Shown: in pieces, positions 34,043-45,683 of the stretch | Position numbering within the stretch: position 1 is the first letter of the stretch | Layout of the letters: every line of letters starts with the position of its first letter | Source of the DNA: Candidatus Binatia bacterium | GTDB lineage: Bacteria; Desulfobacterota; Binatia; UBA9968; JAJDTQ01 | DNA length: 52,703 nt | NCBI GenBank assembly: GCA_022823055.1 | Contig: JAJDXX010000161.1 | Coordinates: 1 to 52,703, forward strand | Direction: 5' to 3' | The notes under the pieces: generated by a model | Told to the model about the DNA's origin: nothing | Database searches by the model: none | Seen by the model: only the letters and a program-made list of their open reading frames with translations | Translations under genes and position numbers: made by a program

Positions 34043-35320
34043 TCAGCGGGGATCGTGGACGACTTTCCACGCGTTGGATTGGCCCTGCACGAACACGTAG
34101 GGCTTGATGGACTCGCCTTCGTCCTGCACCCGCCCGATCTCGCCCATGAGCCCATCGACCTTGGCCAGGGCCTCGAGGCCGTCGCGGACCTTGCGCCGAT
34201 CGGCCTTGAGAGTATCCGGCTTGGCCATGACGCCGGTCGCTTCGACGACCTGCTTGATGATGTGGGCGTTCTCCCAGGCGGCCGCGCTGTGCAGGTCAGC
34301 CGCCCCGCCGTTGGCTTCAGCCGCTGCCGCGACCTTGGCGGCGGCCTCCGTGATCGGAGCAAAGCCGGTGGGGATGTACATGCCTTCCGCGGCGGCGCCA
34401 CAGCCCTTGAGGGTCTCCGCGCTGGAAGAGCTGGTGAGTCCCACGAGCACCTTCGGCTTGATCCGTTGACGCCTCATCTCCTTCAACATGCCGCAGGTGG
34501 TGAAGGGGTGCGAGGAGACGATCATCATGTCCGCGCCCGACCTTTTGAAGGCGCGGGCCTGGACCGAGAAGCTGGTATCGGCGAGCAGCCAGTTGGACGA
34601 CTTCGATACCTCGAGCACCTGCTTCATGCCCCCCGCGACCTTGCCGGTCACCTCCTTGATGCCGCCGCCGACCCATTCGAAACCGTGCTTCTTGGCCATG
34701 GGGACGATGACGGCGGCGAAAGTGATCCGGGAGTGGGCCTGGTCGGTCTCGGTCCCGCCGTAGATCGTCTTGACGTCCGGGTACCGGCCGCGCAGCCACT
34801 TGAACATCTCGTCGTACATGGTGATCTCGTTGGGCACGTTGCGGAACGTCCACTGGGACTTTTTCGCAAGGCCGGGACGGATCGCCGTGTCGGTGAGGAT
34901 GGGAAACTGAAGGCCCGTGTCGGCCGCATCGTCCACCTTCTTCTGGAAGATGCCGTACATGGCCGCCGCGGCGCCCGAACATGTCGGGCCGATGCCGATC
35001 AACGCCTCGGTTTGCGATTCGACCTTGCGCACGACGGAGATCGCCTGGTCGGCGTTGCAGGCGGAGTCATAGTAGGTGAACTCCATCTTCGCCATGGTGC
35101 CGTCGCCCAGCTTCACGCCACCCGAATCGTTGATGCTCTTCACCGCGGCCTTGAGCACGGCCTCGGAGTTGACGCCGAACGAGCGCAACGGCCCGGACTT
35201 CGCGCCCCAGCCCGCGATCTTGACGGTTCGATCGGCGGCGGCCGCCGGTTGCCCCAGCGCAAGGATCGAGGCAGCTACGGCCAGAGCGGTTACAATGGTC
35301 GCGAGTTTGAATTTGGACAT
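34043..35320 (-). CDS. Branched-chain amino acid ABC transporter substrate-binding protein
   Basis: The 425-residue protein has a signal peptide (residues 1-28, AAAA-DRTVKIAGW) and is a type I periplasmic-binding-fold LivK/amide-binding-like protein. Segments AVKSINDSGGVKLGDG, IGIGPTCSGAAAAMYGIFQ and ALEALAKVDGLMGEIGRV match this group. GTG-free start ATG 35320 has GGGAGGTG upstream. It is the only binding protein for two permease/ATPase sets. Its length is somewhat above the usual ~380, suggesting an amide/urea or aromatic-compound-binding subgroup; ligand unknown. Confidence 0.9.
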   Translation of the reverse strand: MSKFKLATIVTALAVAASILALGQPAAAADRTVKIAGWGAKSGPLRSFGVNSEAVLKAAVKSINDSGGVKLGDGTMAKMEFTYYDSACNADQAISVVRKVESQTEALIGIGPTCSGAAAAMYGIFQKKVDDAADTGLQFPILTDTAIRPGLAKKSQWTFRNVPNEITMYDEMFKWLRGRYPDVKTIYGGTETDQAHSRITFAAVIVPMAKKHGFEWVGGGIKEVTGKVAGGMKQVLEVSKSSNWLLADTSFSVQARAFKRSGADMMIVSSHPFTTCGMLKEMRRQRIKPKVLVGLTSSSSAETLKGCGAAAEGMYIPTGFAPITEAAAKVAAAAEANGGAADLHSAAAWENAHIIKQVVEATGVMAKPDTLKADRRKVRDGLEALAKVDGLMGEIGRVQDEGESIKPYVFVQGQSNAWKVVHDPR

Positions 35321-35426
35321 CTTGACACCTCCCGTTAAATTCGGACGAACCCTTGAGCGACTCGGACTCGAAATTATACGGTCGTCGATGCTCTTCCGTT
35401 GAATTTGACGATCAATCTAATGTAAC

Positions 35427-35455
35427 AAACTAGGGTAGCGGCCTTTATTTGTCAA
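35427..35455 (-). promoter_or_regulatory. Candidate promoter of the liv operon
   Basis: On the minus strand a perfect -35 TTGACA (35450-35455) is followed after 17 bp by TAGTTT (35427-35432), a weak -10. It lies about 107-135 bp upstream of the binding-protein start. The -35 box lies inside the palindrome at 35447-35461. A second possible -10 (TATAAT, 35373-35378) has no clear -35. Confidence 0.45.
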
Positions 35456-35461
35456 ACAAAT
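35447..35461. promoter_or_regulatory. Perfect palindrome, probable FadR-family operator
   Basis: ATTTGT-CAA-ACAAAT is a perfect 6-3-6 inverted repeat in the divergent intergenic region, 29 bp before the FadR-type regulator's start. Its geometry matches the NNTTGGT-N3-ACCAANN type sites known for PdhR/LldR-like FadR-family regulators. It covers the -35 box of the divergent liv promoter, so binding would block that operon. Confidence 0.6.
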
Positions 35462-35490
35462 TTACATTGGCAACGGAAGGGAGATGGGCG

Positions 35491-36261
35491 TTGGTCAAGG
35501 CGAAAGTAATCTACAAACCGTTGATGACGGGCGGCCTCGCCAAGCAGATTGCCGAGCGCATCAGGGAATCCATCACCGATGGGAGACTCAAGGCCGACGA
35601 CCGGCTTCCCACCGAAGAAGAACTCGCCCGCCAGTTCCAGGTATCGCGGCCTACCATACGCGAGGCATTGAAACGGCTGGCAGCGCAGAGCTTGATCCGA
35701 TCGCGGCGCGGCGCGACCGGAGGGTCGTTCATCAACCGGCCGAGCCGTGAGGAGGTCAGCTCCAACCTGACCACCGCCACCGCGCTCCTGGTGAGCCTGG
35801 GTGAATTCAAGATCCCGGAGATCCTGGAAGCGCGCCAGGAATTGGAGTTGTTGTGCGTCCGCCAAGCCGTGTCCCGGTGCGGGCAGGCGGAACTCGACAC
35901 CATGGCCCGCGAGGTCGACTACCAGCAGCGGGAATCGATCTCGGACGAGGACTTCTGCGCCTCGGATGTGCGCTTTCATCGAGCGCTCGCCGACGCCACC
36001 CACAACTCCGTGTTGAAGTTCGTCATGTTCACCGTGATCGAGGCGTTGCAGCCGATCGAGAACATGGTGGTCTATCGGGTGCGTGAGCGTAAGGTGATCG
36101 CCCGGCAGCACGAGGAAATCCTGGCCGCCTTGCGAGTTAAGGACGAGGCGGCGGCGGCGGAAACGGTCCGGGAGCAAACCGCATACCTCAGAGAACGTTT
36201 CGACGCCGCACAGGCAATGAGAAAATCCCACTCCAAGTTCAGGCCGGCCGAGCCAGCCTGA
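35491..36261 (+). CDS. FadR/GntR-family transcriptional regulator
   Basis: The 256-residue protein has an N-terminal winged helix of the GntR type (about residues 14-80: IAERIRESITDGRL, LPTEEELARQFQVSRPTIREAL, SRRGATGGSF). A C-terminal all-helical FCD ligand-binding domain follows, with metal-ligand motifs DVRFHRALADATHN and QHEEILAAL. The frame opens at TTG 35449, but TTG 35491 with GGAAGGGAG 7 bp upstream is preferred. It is divergent from the liv operon and 50 bp upstream of tctC, so either or both transport systems may be its targets. Ligands of this family are small organic or amino acids. Confidence 0.88.
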   Translation: MVKAKVIYKPLMTGGLAKQIAERIRESITDGRLKADDRLPTEEELARQFQVSRPTIREALKRLAAQSLIRSRRGATGGSFINRPSREEVSSNLTTATALLVSLGEFKIPEILEARQELELLCVRQAVSRCGQAELDTMAREVDYQQRESISDEDFCASDVRFHRALADATHNSVLKFVMFTVIEALQPIENMVVYRVRERKVIARQHEEILAALRVKDEAAAAETVREQTAYLRERFDAAQAMRKSHSKFRPAEPA

Positions 36262-36311
36262 CCCCACCCGTCATTCTTGGGCATTTGGCATATTTGCCAC
36301 GGAGGTGAACC

Positions 36312-37325
36312 ATGCGGAGAAGAACGAGTTTGCGGAAGTCTTTTGCATTGGCCGGGGCGAGCATGGCGGCGATGCTTCTGTGCCTGTTGATCGGCACCAG
36401 CGCGGGCGCCCAGACGCTGCCCAGCAAGATCACGTGGATCGTGCCCTTCGGACTGGGGGGCGGCACCGGGACGTCGGCGCTGCTGCTGGCGCCGAAACTG
36501 CAGGCGAAGCTCGCGGGCAACGGCGTCAAGGAAGTCAAGGTGGTGAGCCTGCCGGGAGCAGGCGGCACCGTTGGGACGAAGAGGCTCTTCGGCTCGCCGG
36601 CGGACGGAAGCGTCATCGGCAGCATGCTGCCGGCGGGCGGGCTGGCGCAATCAGCGACACGGGACGTGGGCTTCGACCTCTCCAAGTTCACCTACCTGGC
36701 CAAGATCACCACCGCTCCCCGTTTCCTTTTCGTGAAGGGTGACTCTCCCATCAAGTCGCTCGACGACCTCATCGCGGAAGGAAAGAAGCGGCCGTTGAAG
36801 TTCTCCTCGGCGGGCGCGGCGTCCGCCGGCTCCTTCGTCCTGGCCAACATCATCGACAAGACCGGCATCCAGGTGAAGGACGTCACGGGATACAAGAGCG
36901 GACGTTCGCTGGTGGTGGCGGTGGCCCGTGGCGACGTGGACACGACCATCAAGACCACGGGCGGCGTGATCACCTTCATCAAGTCCGGCGAGGTCCGCGG
37001 CCTGGTGCAACTCTCCTCGGAGAAGGACAAGGATCCGTTCTTCCCGGACGTGCCTTCGGCCGAGGCCCTGGGCCGCAAGGACCTCATGGCCGGCGGCATT
37101 CTCTACATCCTCGTAGCCGCCCCGCCCAACGTGCCCCAAGCCGTCGCGGACGTGCTGCGCAACGCCGTGCACCAAGTCATCTCCGAGTCCAAGGCGGAGC
37201 TGGAGAGCAAGGCCCAGGTCATCCACGCACCCGCCACCGGGGAAGAAACGACAATGCTCGTGAACAACCTGATCAAGGACTACGCGAACCTGATCGCCCT
37301 CTACAAGGCGCAGCAGAAGAAGTAG
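36312..37325 (+). CDS. tctC: Tripartite tricarboxylate transporter substrate-binding protein (TctC/Bug)
   Basis: The 337-residue periplasmic protein has a signal peptide ending near GAQT and a Bug-type venus flytrap fold. Landmarks are ITWIVPFGLGGGTGTSALLLAPKL, LPGAGGTVGTKRLF and the SSAGAASAGSFVLANI segment. It binds a carboxylate and delivers it to TctA/TctB. ATG 36312 has a GGAGGTG site. It follows the FadR-type regulator by 50 bp and precedes tctA by 168 bp. The bound acid is unknown. Confidence 0.9.
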   Translation: MRRRTSLRKSFALAGASMAAMLLCLLIGTSAGAQTLPSKITWIVPFGLGGGTGTSALLLAPKLQAKLAGNGVKEVKVVSLPGAGGTVGTKRLFGSPADGSVIGSMLPAGGLAQSATRDVGFDLSKFTYLAKITTAPRFLFVKGDSPIKSLDDLIAEGKKRPLKFSSAGAASAGSFVLANIIDKTGIQVKDVTGYKSGRSLVVAVARGDVDTTIKTTGGVITFIKSGEVRGLVQLSSEKDKDPFFPDVPSAEALGRKDLMAGGILYILVAAPPNVPQAVADVLRNAVHQVISESKAELESKAQVIHAPATGEETTMLVNNLIKDYANLIALYKAQQKK

Positions 37326-37493
37326 TCTCGAAACAGGCTTGAAGCCTCCTGCCCCACCGTCCGGCCCGGATGATCGACGGATTGCCTTGTTCGCGCATCC
37401 GGGCCGGCCCTGGCGGCCCGGCCGCCGGCGTGGCGCACCACGCCAAGCCACGTCCCATGCACGGCGCGGCCGACGCGCTGAAAGAGATGCTCC

Positions 37494-39008
37494 GTGATTG
37501 AGGCCATCGGCGAAGCGCTGCTCAACGTCTTCGGGTTCCCCAACGTCCTGGTGGTGCTCATAGGCGTCACCGTGAGCATGCTCTTCGGCGCCCTTCCCGG
37601 CCTCGGCGGCATCGTCATCCTGACGCTGTCGCTGCCCATCATCATGGCGATGGAGACGCAACTGGCCATGATGGTCTTCGCCGCTTCCATCGGCGGCATC
37701 ACCTTCGGCGGCTCCATCTCCGCCATCCTGCTCAACGTCCCCGGCACCGTCGCCAACATCGCCACGGTCTTCGACGGGCACCCGCTGGCCCGCCAGGGAC
37801 GCGCCGGCTACGCTCTCGCCATCTCCGCGACGGCGTCCGCCCTGGGGTCGGTGTTCGGCTACGTGATTTTCCTGATGCTGCTGCCGGTGGTGCGCTCGGT
37901 GGTGTTCTCCTTCGGCCCGCCGGAGTTCTTCCTCATGGCGCTGCTGGGCATCAGCCTGATCGCGTCGCTGACCCAGAGCGAGCCGGTGAAGGGGCTCATC
38001 TCCGCGGGGCTGGGATTTTTGGTGGCCTTCATCGGGTACTCTCCCATCACCGGCGACATGCGCTTCACCTTCGACCTGCTCTACCTGTGGGACGGGGTCC
38101 ACACCGGAGTCATCGCCATCGGCATCTTCGCCGTCTCCGAGATGTTCTTCCTGGCGGTCAAGGGAGAGGAGCTGGTGCAGCAGGGCGACGTGGAGCGCGC
38201 CACGGCGAGCGACGTCCTCGAGGGCATCCGCTTCGTGCTGTCCAACTTCTTCCTGCTGATCCGGAGCGCCACCATCGGCTGCGTGGTCGGGATCATCCCC
38301 GGGGTGGGCGCCAACGTGGCGGCCTTCCTGTCGTACGCCCAGGGCCAGGCCACCTCGCCGAACCGCGCCAACTTCGGCCGTGGGGCGCCCGAGGGCGTGC
38401 TCGCACCCGAAGCCGCCAACGACGCCAAGGACGGCGGCGCGCTGCTGCCCACCGTGGCCTTCGGCATCCCCGGGAGCGCGCCCCACGCCATCCTGCTGGT
38501 GGGACTGCTGCTGCTCGGCCTGAACCCCGGCAAGGAGTTGCTGACCACGCACCAGGCCACGGTCTTCACCCTGGTGCTGGCGCTGATCGCCGCCAACGTG
38601 TGGACCTCCATCCTGGGGCTCCTCTTCGCCAACCAGCTCGTCAAGATCACGCGGATCCGGGTCACGCTCATTATCCCCATCGTCCTGGTCATCAGCTTCG
38701 TCGGCGCCTTCGTGCTGCGCAACAATCTCCTGGACGCGTTCGCCGTACTCATGTTCGGCTTCATCGGCTACGGCATGAAGAAGTACAACTACTCCTTCAT
38801 CACCTTCATTCTCGCCTACGTGCTCGGGGAGATAGCCGAGGTGTCGCTGTTCCAGACGCTGCTCATCTCGGACACGGGCTTCCTGATCTTCGTCACCCGC
38901 CCGATCTCGCTGGTGCTGACCCTGCTCATCCTGGCAGCCCTGGCCCTGCCGCTGCTGGCGCCGCTCAAGCGCGCATGGCAACGGCGTCAACTGCCGGACG
39001 CGCCATAG
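37494..39008 (+). CDS. tctA: Tripartite tricarboxylate transporter large permease (TctA)
   Basis: The 504-residue membrane protein has the TctA landmarks GALPGLGGIVILTLSLPI, the SIGGITFGGSISAILLNVPGT loop, GIIPGVGANVAAFLSYAQ and TVAFGIPGSAPHAIL. GTG 37494 with AAAGAGAT upstream is the only sensible start. It imports a carboxylate with the ion gradient. Its small partner TctB is not next to it; a TctB gene lies about 4 kb away on the other strand (43012-43527). Confidence 0.92.
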   Translation: MIEAIGEALLNVFGFPNVLVVLIGVTVSMLFGALPGLGGIVILTLSLPIIMAMETQLAMMVFAASIGGITFGGSISAILLNVPGTVANIATVFDGHPLARQGRAGYALAISATASALGSVFGYVIFLMLLPVVRSVVFSFGPPEFFLMALLGISLIASLTQSEPVKGLISAGLGFLVAFIGYSPITGDMRFTFDLLYLWDGVHTGVIAIGIFAVSEMFFLAVKGEELVQQGDVERATASDVLEGIRFVLSNFFLLIRSATIGCVVGIIPGVGANVAAFLSYAQGQATSPNRANFGRGAPEGVLAPEAANDAKDGGALLPTVAFGIPGSAPHAILLVGLLLLGLNPGKELLTTHQATVFTLVLALIAANVWTSILGLLFANQLVKITRIRVTLIIPIVLVISFVGAFVLRNNLLDAFAVLMFGFIGYGMKKYNYSFITFILAYVLGEIAEVSLFQTLLISDTGFLIFVTRPISLVLTLLILAALALPLLAPLKRAWQRRQLPDAP

Positions 39009-39033
39009 CGGCCCGTCGAGAACGTCCGAGCCC

Positions 39034-42357
<3,324 letters not shown>

Positions 42358-42458
42358 CTTGACTCTGCTGACAGTTGCGCAACAATGAAAGCTACGGCCG
42401 TATCGCCGTCCTTCGAAGAAACGGGGACGCGGCCAAAGGTGAACCGGAAGGAGACGAC

Positions 42459-42935
42459 ATGTACGCACTGAGACTCGCACTGGTTGGTTTGTTGGCCCTA
42501 TCCCTGTCAGGCTGCCTGAGCGGAGCCGGCGAGAAGGAAGGCGCGGGCACGCTGCTGGGCGCGGTGGCCGGCGGCATCGCCGGAGCGCAGATGGGCAAAG
42601 GACGGGGAAAACTCGTCGCGACCGGAATCGGTACACTCCTCGGCGCGGCCATCGGCAACGAGATCGGCAAGTCGCTCGACCGCGCGGATCGGCTCGCCTT
42701 GGAGCGGGCGACACAGAGTTCACTGGAGACGGCGCCCGTCGGACGGACCACCACCTGGAAGAACCCCGATTCCGGCAACCAGGGCACCATCACGCCGCGC
42801 AAGACCTTCCAGCGCAACGACGGCTCCTACTGCCGCGAGTTCACCCAGACCATCACCATCGGCGGCCGCACCGAAGAAGCCTACGGCACCGCCTGCCGCC
42901 AGCCCGACGGCACCTGGAAGCTGATCTCGGCGTAG
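42459..42935 (+). CDS. Glycine-zipper outer-membrane lipoprotein (17 kDa surface-antigen-like)
   Basis: The 158-residue protein has a lipoprotein signal peptide with lipobox LSGC (Cys19). A glycine-zipper double helix follows (GTLLGAVAGGIAGAQMG and GIGTLLGAAIGNEIGKSL), then a C-terminal domain of the 17 kDa rickettsial-antigen type (SYCREFTQTITIGGRTEEAYGTACRQPDGTWKL). It is likely anchored in the outer membrane and may affect envelope structure. ATG 42459 has an AAGGAG site; the frame is open slightly upstream. Confidence 0.88.
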   Translation: MYALRLALVGLLALSLSGCLSGAGEKEGAGTLLGAVAGGIAGAQMGKGRGKLVATGIGTLLGAAIGNEIGKSLDRADRLALERATQSSLETAPVGRTTTWKNPDSGNQGTITPRKTFQRNDGSYCREFTQTITIGGRTEEAYGTACRQPDGTWKLISA

Positions 42936-42968
42936 CGACTTCGGCCAACCGGTCGGAACACACACCAA

Positions 42969-43004
42969 CGCGGCAAGGGAGACCGGACGGTCCTCCTTGC
43001 CGCG
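42969..43004. terminator. Bidirectional intrinsic terminator
   Basis: A perfect 10-bp stem (CGCGGCAAGG/CCTTGCCGCG), extendable through GAGACC/GGTCCTC with a mismatch, lies between two convergent genes that end at 42935 and 43012. On the plus strand it is followed by TCTCATTTC and on the minus strand by TTGGTGTGTGTT. Confidence 0.65.
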
Positions 43005-43011
43005 TCTCATT

Positions 43012-43527
43012 TCACAGTCCCATCGCCTTCCACACCACCCCCTCGTGCAGGGGCGCGCCCATTATCACGATGAAGACGACGTAGACGAACGCCCACGTGA
43101 CGGCGGTGATGGAGAGGGTGATGAGCCAGCGCTCGGAGGAGCGCAGGCGCATGAACAGGATCATGAAGAGGGGGATGGCGGCGAGGTAGCCGATGAAGTA
43201 GATCAGCGCCACGAGGAGCAGGAGCCAGGCGGCGAAGCTGAGCTCGCGGCGGAAAACGTTGCGGGTGGGACGGGTTTCCTCGATGGGTTCGGCGGCGCGG
43301 CCGGTCTCGATGCCGAAGAGGTCGTATTCCTGGAAGAAGCTGAAGCGGCGGCCGACGGCCGGGATGGCGTCGATCAGGAACTGGAACAGAGTCAGCAACA
43401 GCGTGGGGACGGCGATGATGAGAGGCACCAAGCGGGCGCGCGGCTGGTAGTCCAGGGCGAGGATGAGGAAGCCGAGCACGACGACGAAGACGCCGAGGGT
43501 GAACAGGGTGCGGTCGTTGAATTTCAC
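43012..43527 (-). CDS. tctB: Tripartite tricarboxylate transporter small permease (TctB)
   Basis: The 171-residue protein has four predicted membrane helices (LFTLGVFVVVLGFLILAL, LVPLIIAVPTLLLTLFQFL, AAWLLLLVALIYFIGYLAAIPLFMILFM and ITLSITAVTWAFVYVVFIVIMG), as in TctB. GTG 43527 has an AGAGGAG site. It should complete the TctABC carboxylate importer but lies away from tctA/tctC, 47 bp downstream of a carboxyltransferase gene in the same direction. This could mean a carboxylase-linked transporter module. Confidence 0.82.
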   Translation of the reverse strand: MKFNDRTLFTLGVFVVVLGFLILALDYQPRARLVPLIIAVPTLLLTLFQFLIDAIPAVGRRFSFFQEYDLFGIETGRAAEPIEETRPTRNVFRRELSFAAWLLLLVALIYFIGYLAAIPLFMILFMRLRSSERWLITLSITAVTWAFVYVVFIVIMGAPLHEGVVWKAMGL

Positions 43528-43574
43528 GGGTGCTCCTCTTCAGGTCATCGCGGACGCCGGCGACGCGCAGGCGC

Positions 43575-45035
43575 TCAGGCCTCCCGCTGCTCCAGGTGCA
43601 TGGACAGGCCGCCCTGCCGGACGTGGACTTGCCGCAACTCCCTGGCGCCGGCGAGCTGCTTGAGCAACACGGAGACCGGGCGGCCGGCGTCGAGGAATTC
43701 CCTGGGAGCGCCGGCATCCAACATGGCCTTGACAGAGTCCGAGCCGGCGATGACCCGGAGCACCATTTCCTCGTCGGAGACGCCGGGGCCGCCGAACTTT
43801 TGTCGCACCTCGTCCAGCGTGGGCTCGGGCCGGACCCAGGACCTCCACTCCTCCGCCCGCGGGCGGCTCAAGATCCTGTCCTTGACGTCCGGGTCCATGA
43901 GGCGTGCGCCCTCTTCTCCCCAATACCCCAGCGCGTACTGAATGCTCTGGTCGGTGACCTCCTTGTAGCGCTCCCCCACCATGACGTTGACCGCCGCCTG
44001 GGTGCCCACGAACTGGGCCAGGGGCGTCACCATGATGGGGTAGCCGTACTCCTCGCGCACGCGCCCGGCTTCCTCCAGTGTCTCTTCGATCCGGTCGCCC
44101 ATGCCCACCGTCGCTAGCTGGTAACGCAGGTTGGAGATCATGCCACCGGGCACCTGGTGGCGGTACTGCGCGTGGTCGTACTCCCGCGGCGCGCCGACAG
44201 GAAAATTCTCCTGGCGGGCCACCTGGGTGAAGTGTTCCTCCACGGGCTTGACGGCTTCCAGGTCCACCATCGGCGTCAACCCCATGGCCTGGGCATTGGC
44301 CGCGACGTTGAAGATGGAGGGTTGGGCGGAGCCGTTGGCGAGGGGCGGTATGGACGTGTGCAGCGTCTTGACCCCCAGCTTCAGGGCTTCGACGTAGTTC
44401 AGCGGCGCAAGGCCGTTGTTGCAGTGGGCGTGGAATTCGAGCGGGATGTCGTCGACGTTGGCCATGACCAACTGGAGCATCTCGCGGGTGCGGTCCGGCG
44501 TGAGCAGCCCGCCGACGTCCTTGAAGCAGATCCGGTAGGGCCGCAGCGCCGCAAGCTCCCGGACCTTGCGCTCGTAGTACTCGTTGGTGTGCTTGGGAGA
44601 GACCGAGTAGATGACGTTGGCTACCACCTCCATGCCCATCTCCCCCAAGGTCTCTATCTCCCTGGCGAGCACGGTGTAGTCGTTCCACGGGTTGGAAGAC
44701 CGCGTGAGGGTGATGCCGTGAGCGATGACGCGCTCCAGCACGAGCCGGATCACGCACGCGGGTATGGGCTCGAACCCGGAACCGAGGCCGCCGTGGTAGC
44801 GCAGCCGGGTCCTGGAAAACTCCTTGACCCCCAGCCGCACCCAGTCCCAGGGGTTCTCCTTGAGCTCGCGCACCTGCTTGATGATGCTGGCGAAGCCGAA
44901 GAACTCCATGGACTCGAAGCCGCAGCGGTCCATCTGCCGGGCGGCGCCCAGCATGTGGCCGATGCGCATGCGCAACGCCCACAGGCTCAAATGCCCGTCC
45001 CTGAGGGTGGTGTCGATGAATCGTATCTCGCTCAT
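43575..45035 (-). CDS. Carboxyltransferase subunit of the oxaloacetate decarboxylase/pyruvate carboxylase type
   Basis: The 486-residue protein has the DRE-TIM (HMGL-like) carboxyltransferase domain: FIDTTLRDGHLSLWALRMR at 6-24, a carboxylated-lysine region CFKDVGGLLTP, the metal site EFHAHCNNG and PGGMISNLRYQL of the PYC/OAD domain. It lacks a C-terminal biotinyl domain (no AMKM-type motif). The usual HTHDTSG metal motif is changed (HAHCNNG), which is worth noting. ATG 45035 has GAGCGGA upstream. It is followed by tctB. It may use a separately encoded biotin carrier. Confidence 0.82.
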   Translation of the reverse strand: MSEIRFIDTTLRDGHLSLWALRMRIGHMLGAARQMDRCGFESMEFFGFASIIKQVRELKENPWDWVRLGVKEFSRTRLRYHGGLGSGFEPIPACVIRLVLERVIAHGITLTRSSNPWNDYTVLAREIETLGEMGMEVVANVIYSVSPKHTNEYYERKVRELAALRPYRICFKDVGGLLTPDRTREMLQLVMANVDDIPLEFHAHCNNGLAPLNYVEALKLGVKTLHTSIPPLANGSAQPSIFNVAANAQAMGLTPMVDLEAVKPVEEHFTQVARQENFPVGAPREYDHAQYRHQVPGGMISNLRYQLATVGMGDRIEETLEEAGRVREEYGYPIMVTPLAQFVGTQAAVNVMVGERYKEVTDQSIQYALGYWGEEGARLMDPDVKDRILSRPRAEEWRSWVRPEPTLDEVRQKFGGPGVSDEEMVLRVIAGSDSVKAMLDAGAPREFLDAGRPVSVLLKQLAGARELRQVHVRQGGLSMHLEQREA

Positions 45036-45238
45036 GTCCGTCCGCTCGTGATTGCCGGCGGCCCGGCCCATTCTTCGACGCCGCCGACGCGGCTCCATAG
45101 TACCGAAGGCCGTCGGACAAAACCAGCCTCTCGCGAAACAGCCCCCACGCTCGTGCGAGCCCACGGTCCGATTCTGTCCGCGCATCGCCCCGCGATCAAT
45201 GCAACGCCAGCGAGGCGCTCTTGTGATAGGATGATGCC

Positions 45239-45526
45239 ATGCCTCCTGTCGTCCATCCCGGAAGACTGCTGAAACGTGAGATCGAGGCCCGCGGACTGAG
45301 CGCCAACCGGTTGGCTCTGGCCCTAGGTGTTCCCTCCGGCCGTGTCACCGACATCCTGAACGGACGGCGCGCGATTACCGCGGAAACGGCGGTGCGGCTG
45401 GGGCGCTACTTCGGCAATCGCCCCGGTTTCTGGCTCGCACTCCAGAGCCAGTACGACATCGCACTGGTCGAGCGGGACCACGGCGCGGAGATCGACAACG
45501 AGGTGAGGCCGGCGGCCTCGACTTGA
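45239..45526 (+). CDS. higA: HigA-family addiction-module antitoxin (XRE type)
   Basis: The 95-residue protein matches HigA: HPGRLLKREIEARGLSANRLALALGVPSGRVTDILNGRRAIT with a helix-turn-helix (about residues 17-48) and the C-terminal FGNRPGFWLALQSQYD. HigA normally sits downstream of a HigB RNase toxin. No HigB-like frame is present in the 203-bp gap before it or after it, so this is an orphan antitoxin or a regulator. ATG 45239 has GGATGATG-type upstream sequence with a weak ribosome site. Confidence 0.88.
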   Translation: MPPVVHPGRLLKREIEARGLSANRLALALGVPSGRVTDILNGRRAITAETAVRLGRYFGNRPGFWLALQSQYDIALVERDHGAEIDNEVRPAAST

Positions 45527-45683
45527 CCACGGCTCGACGCGGACCGACCGCTTGTGGGAACGGGTGCGGGGTCTCTCGAACAACGCGCGGTATCCGGTCG
45601 CGCGGCAAGTCCCGATCTGATAACATGGCGCCTCTTTTCGGGTGCGCATGGAAACCCCGCGGAGCGCGGGAGAGGAGATGCCG

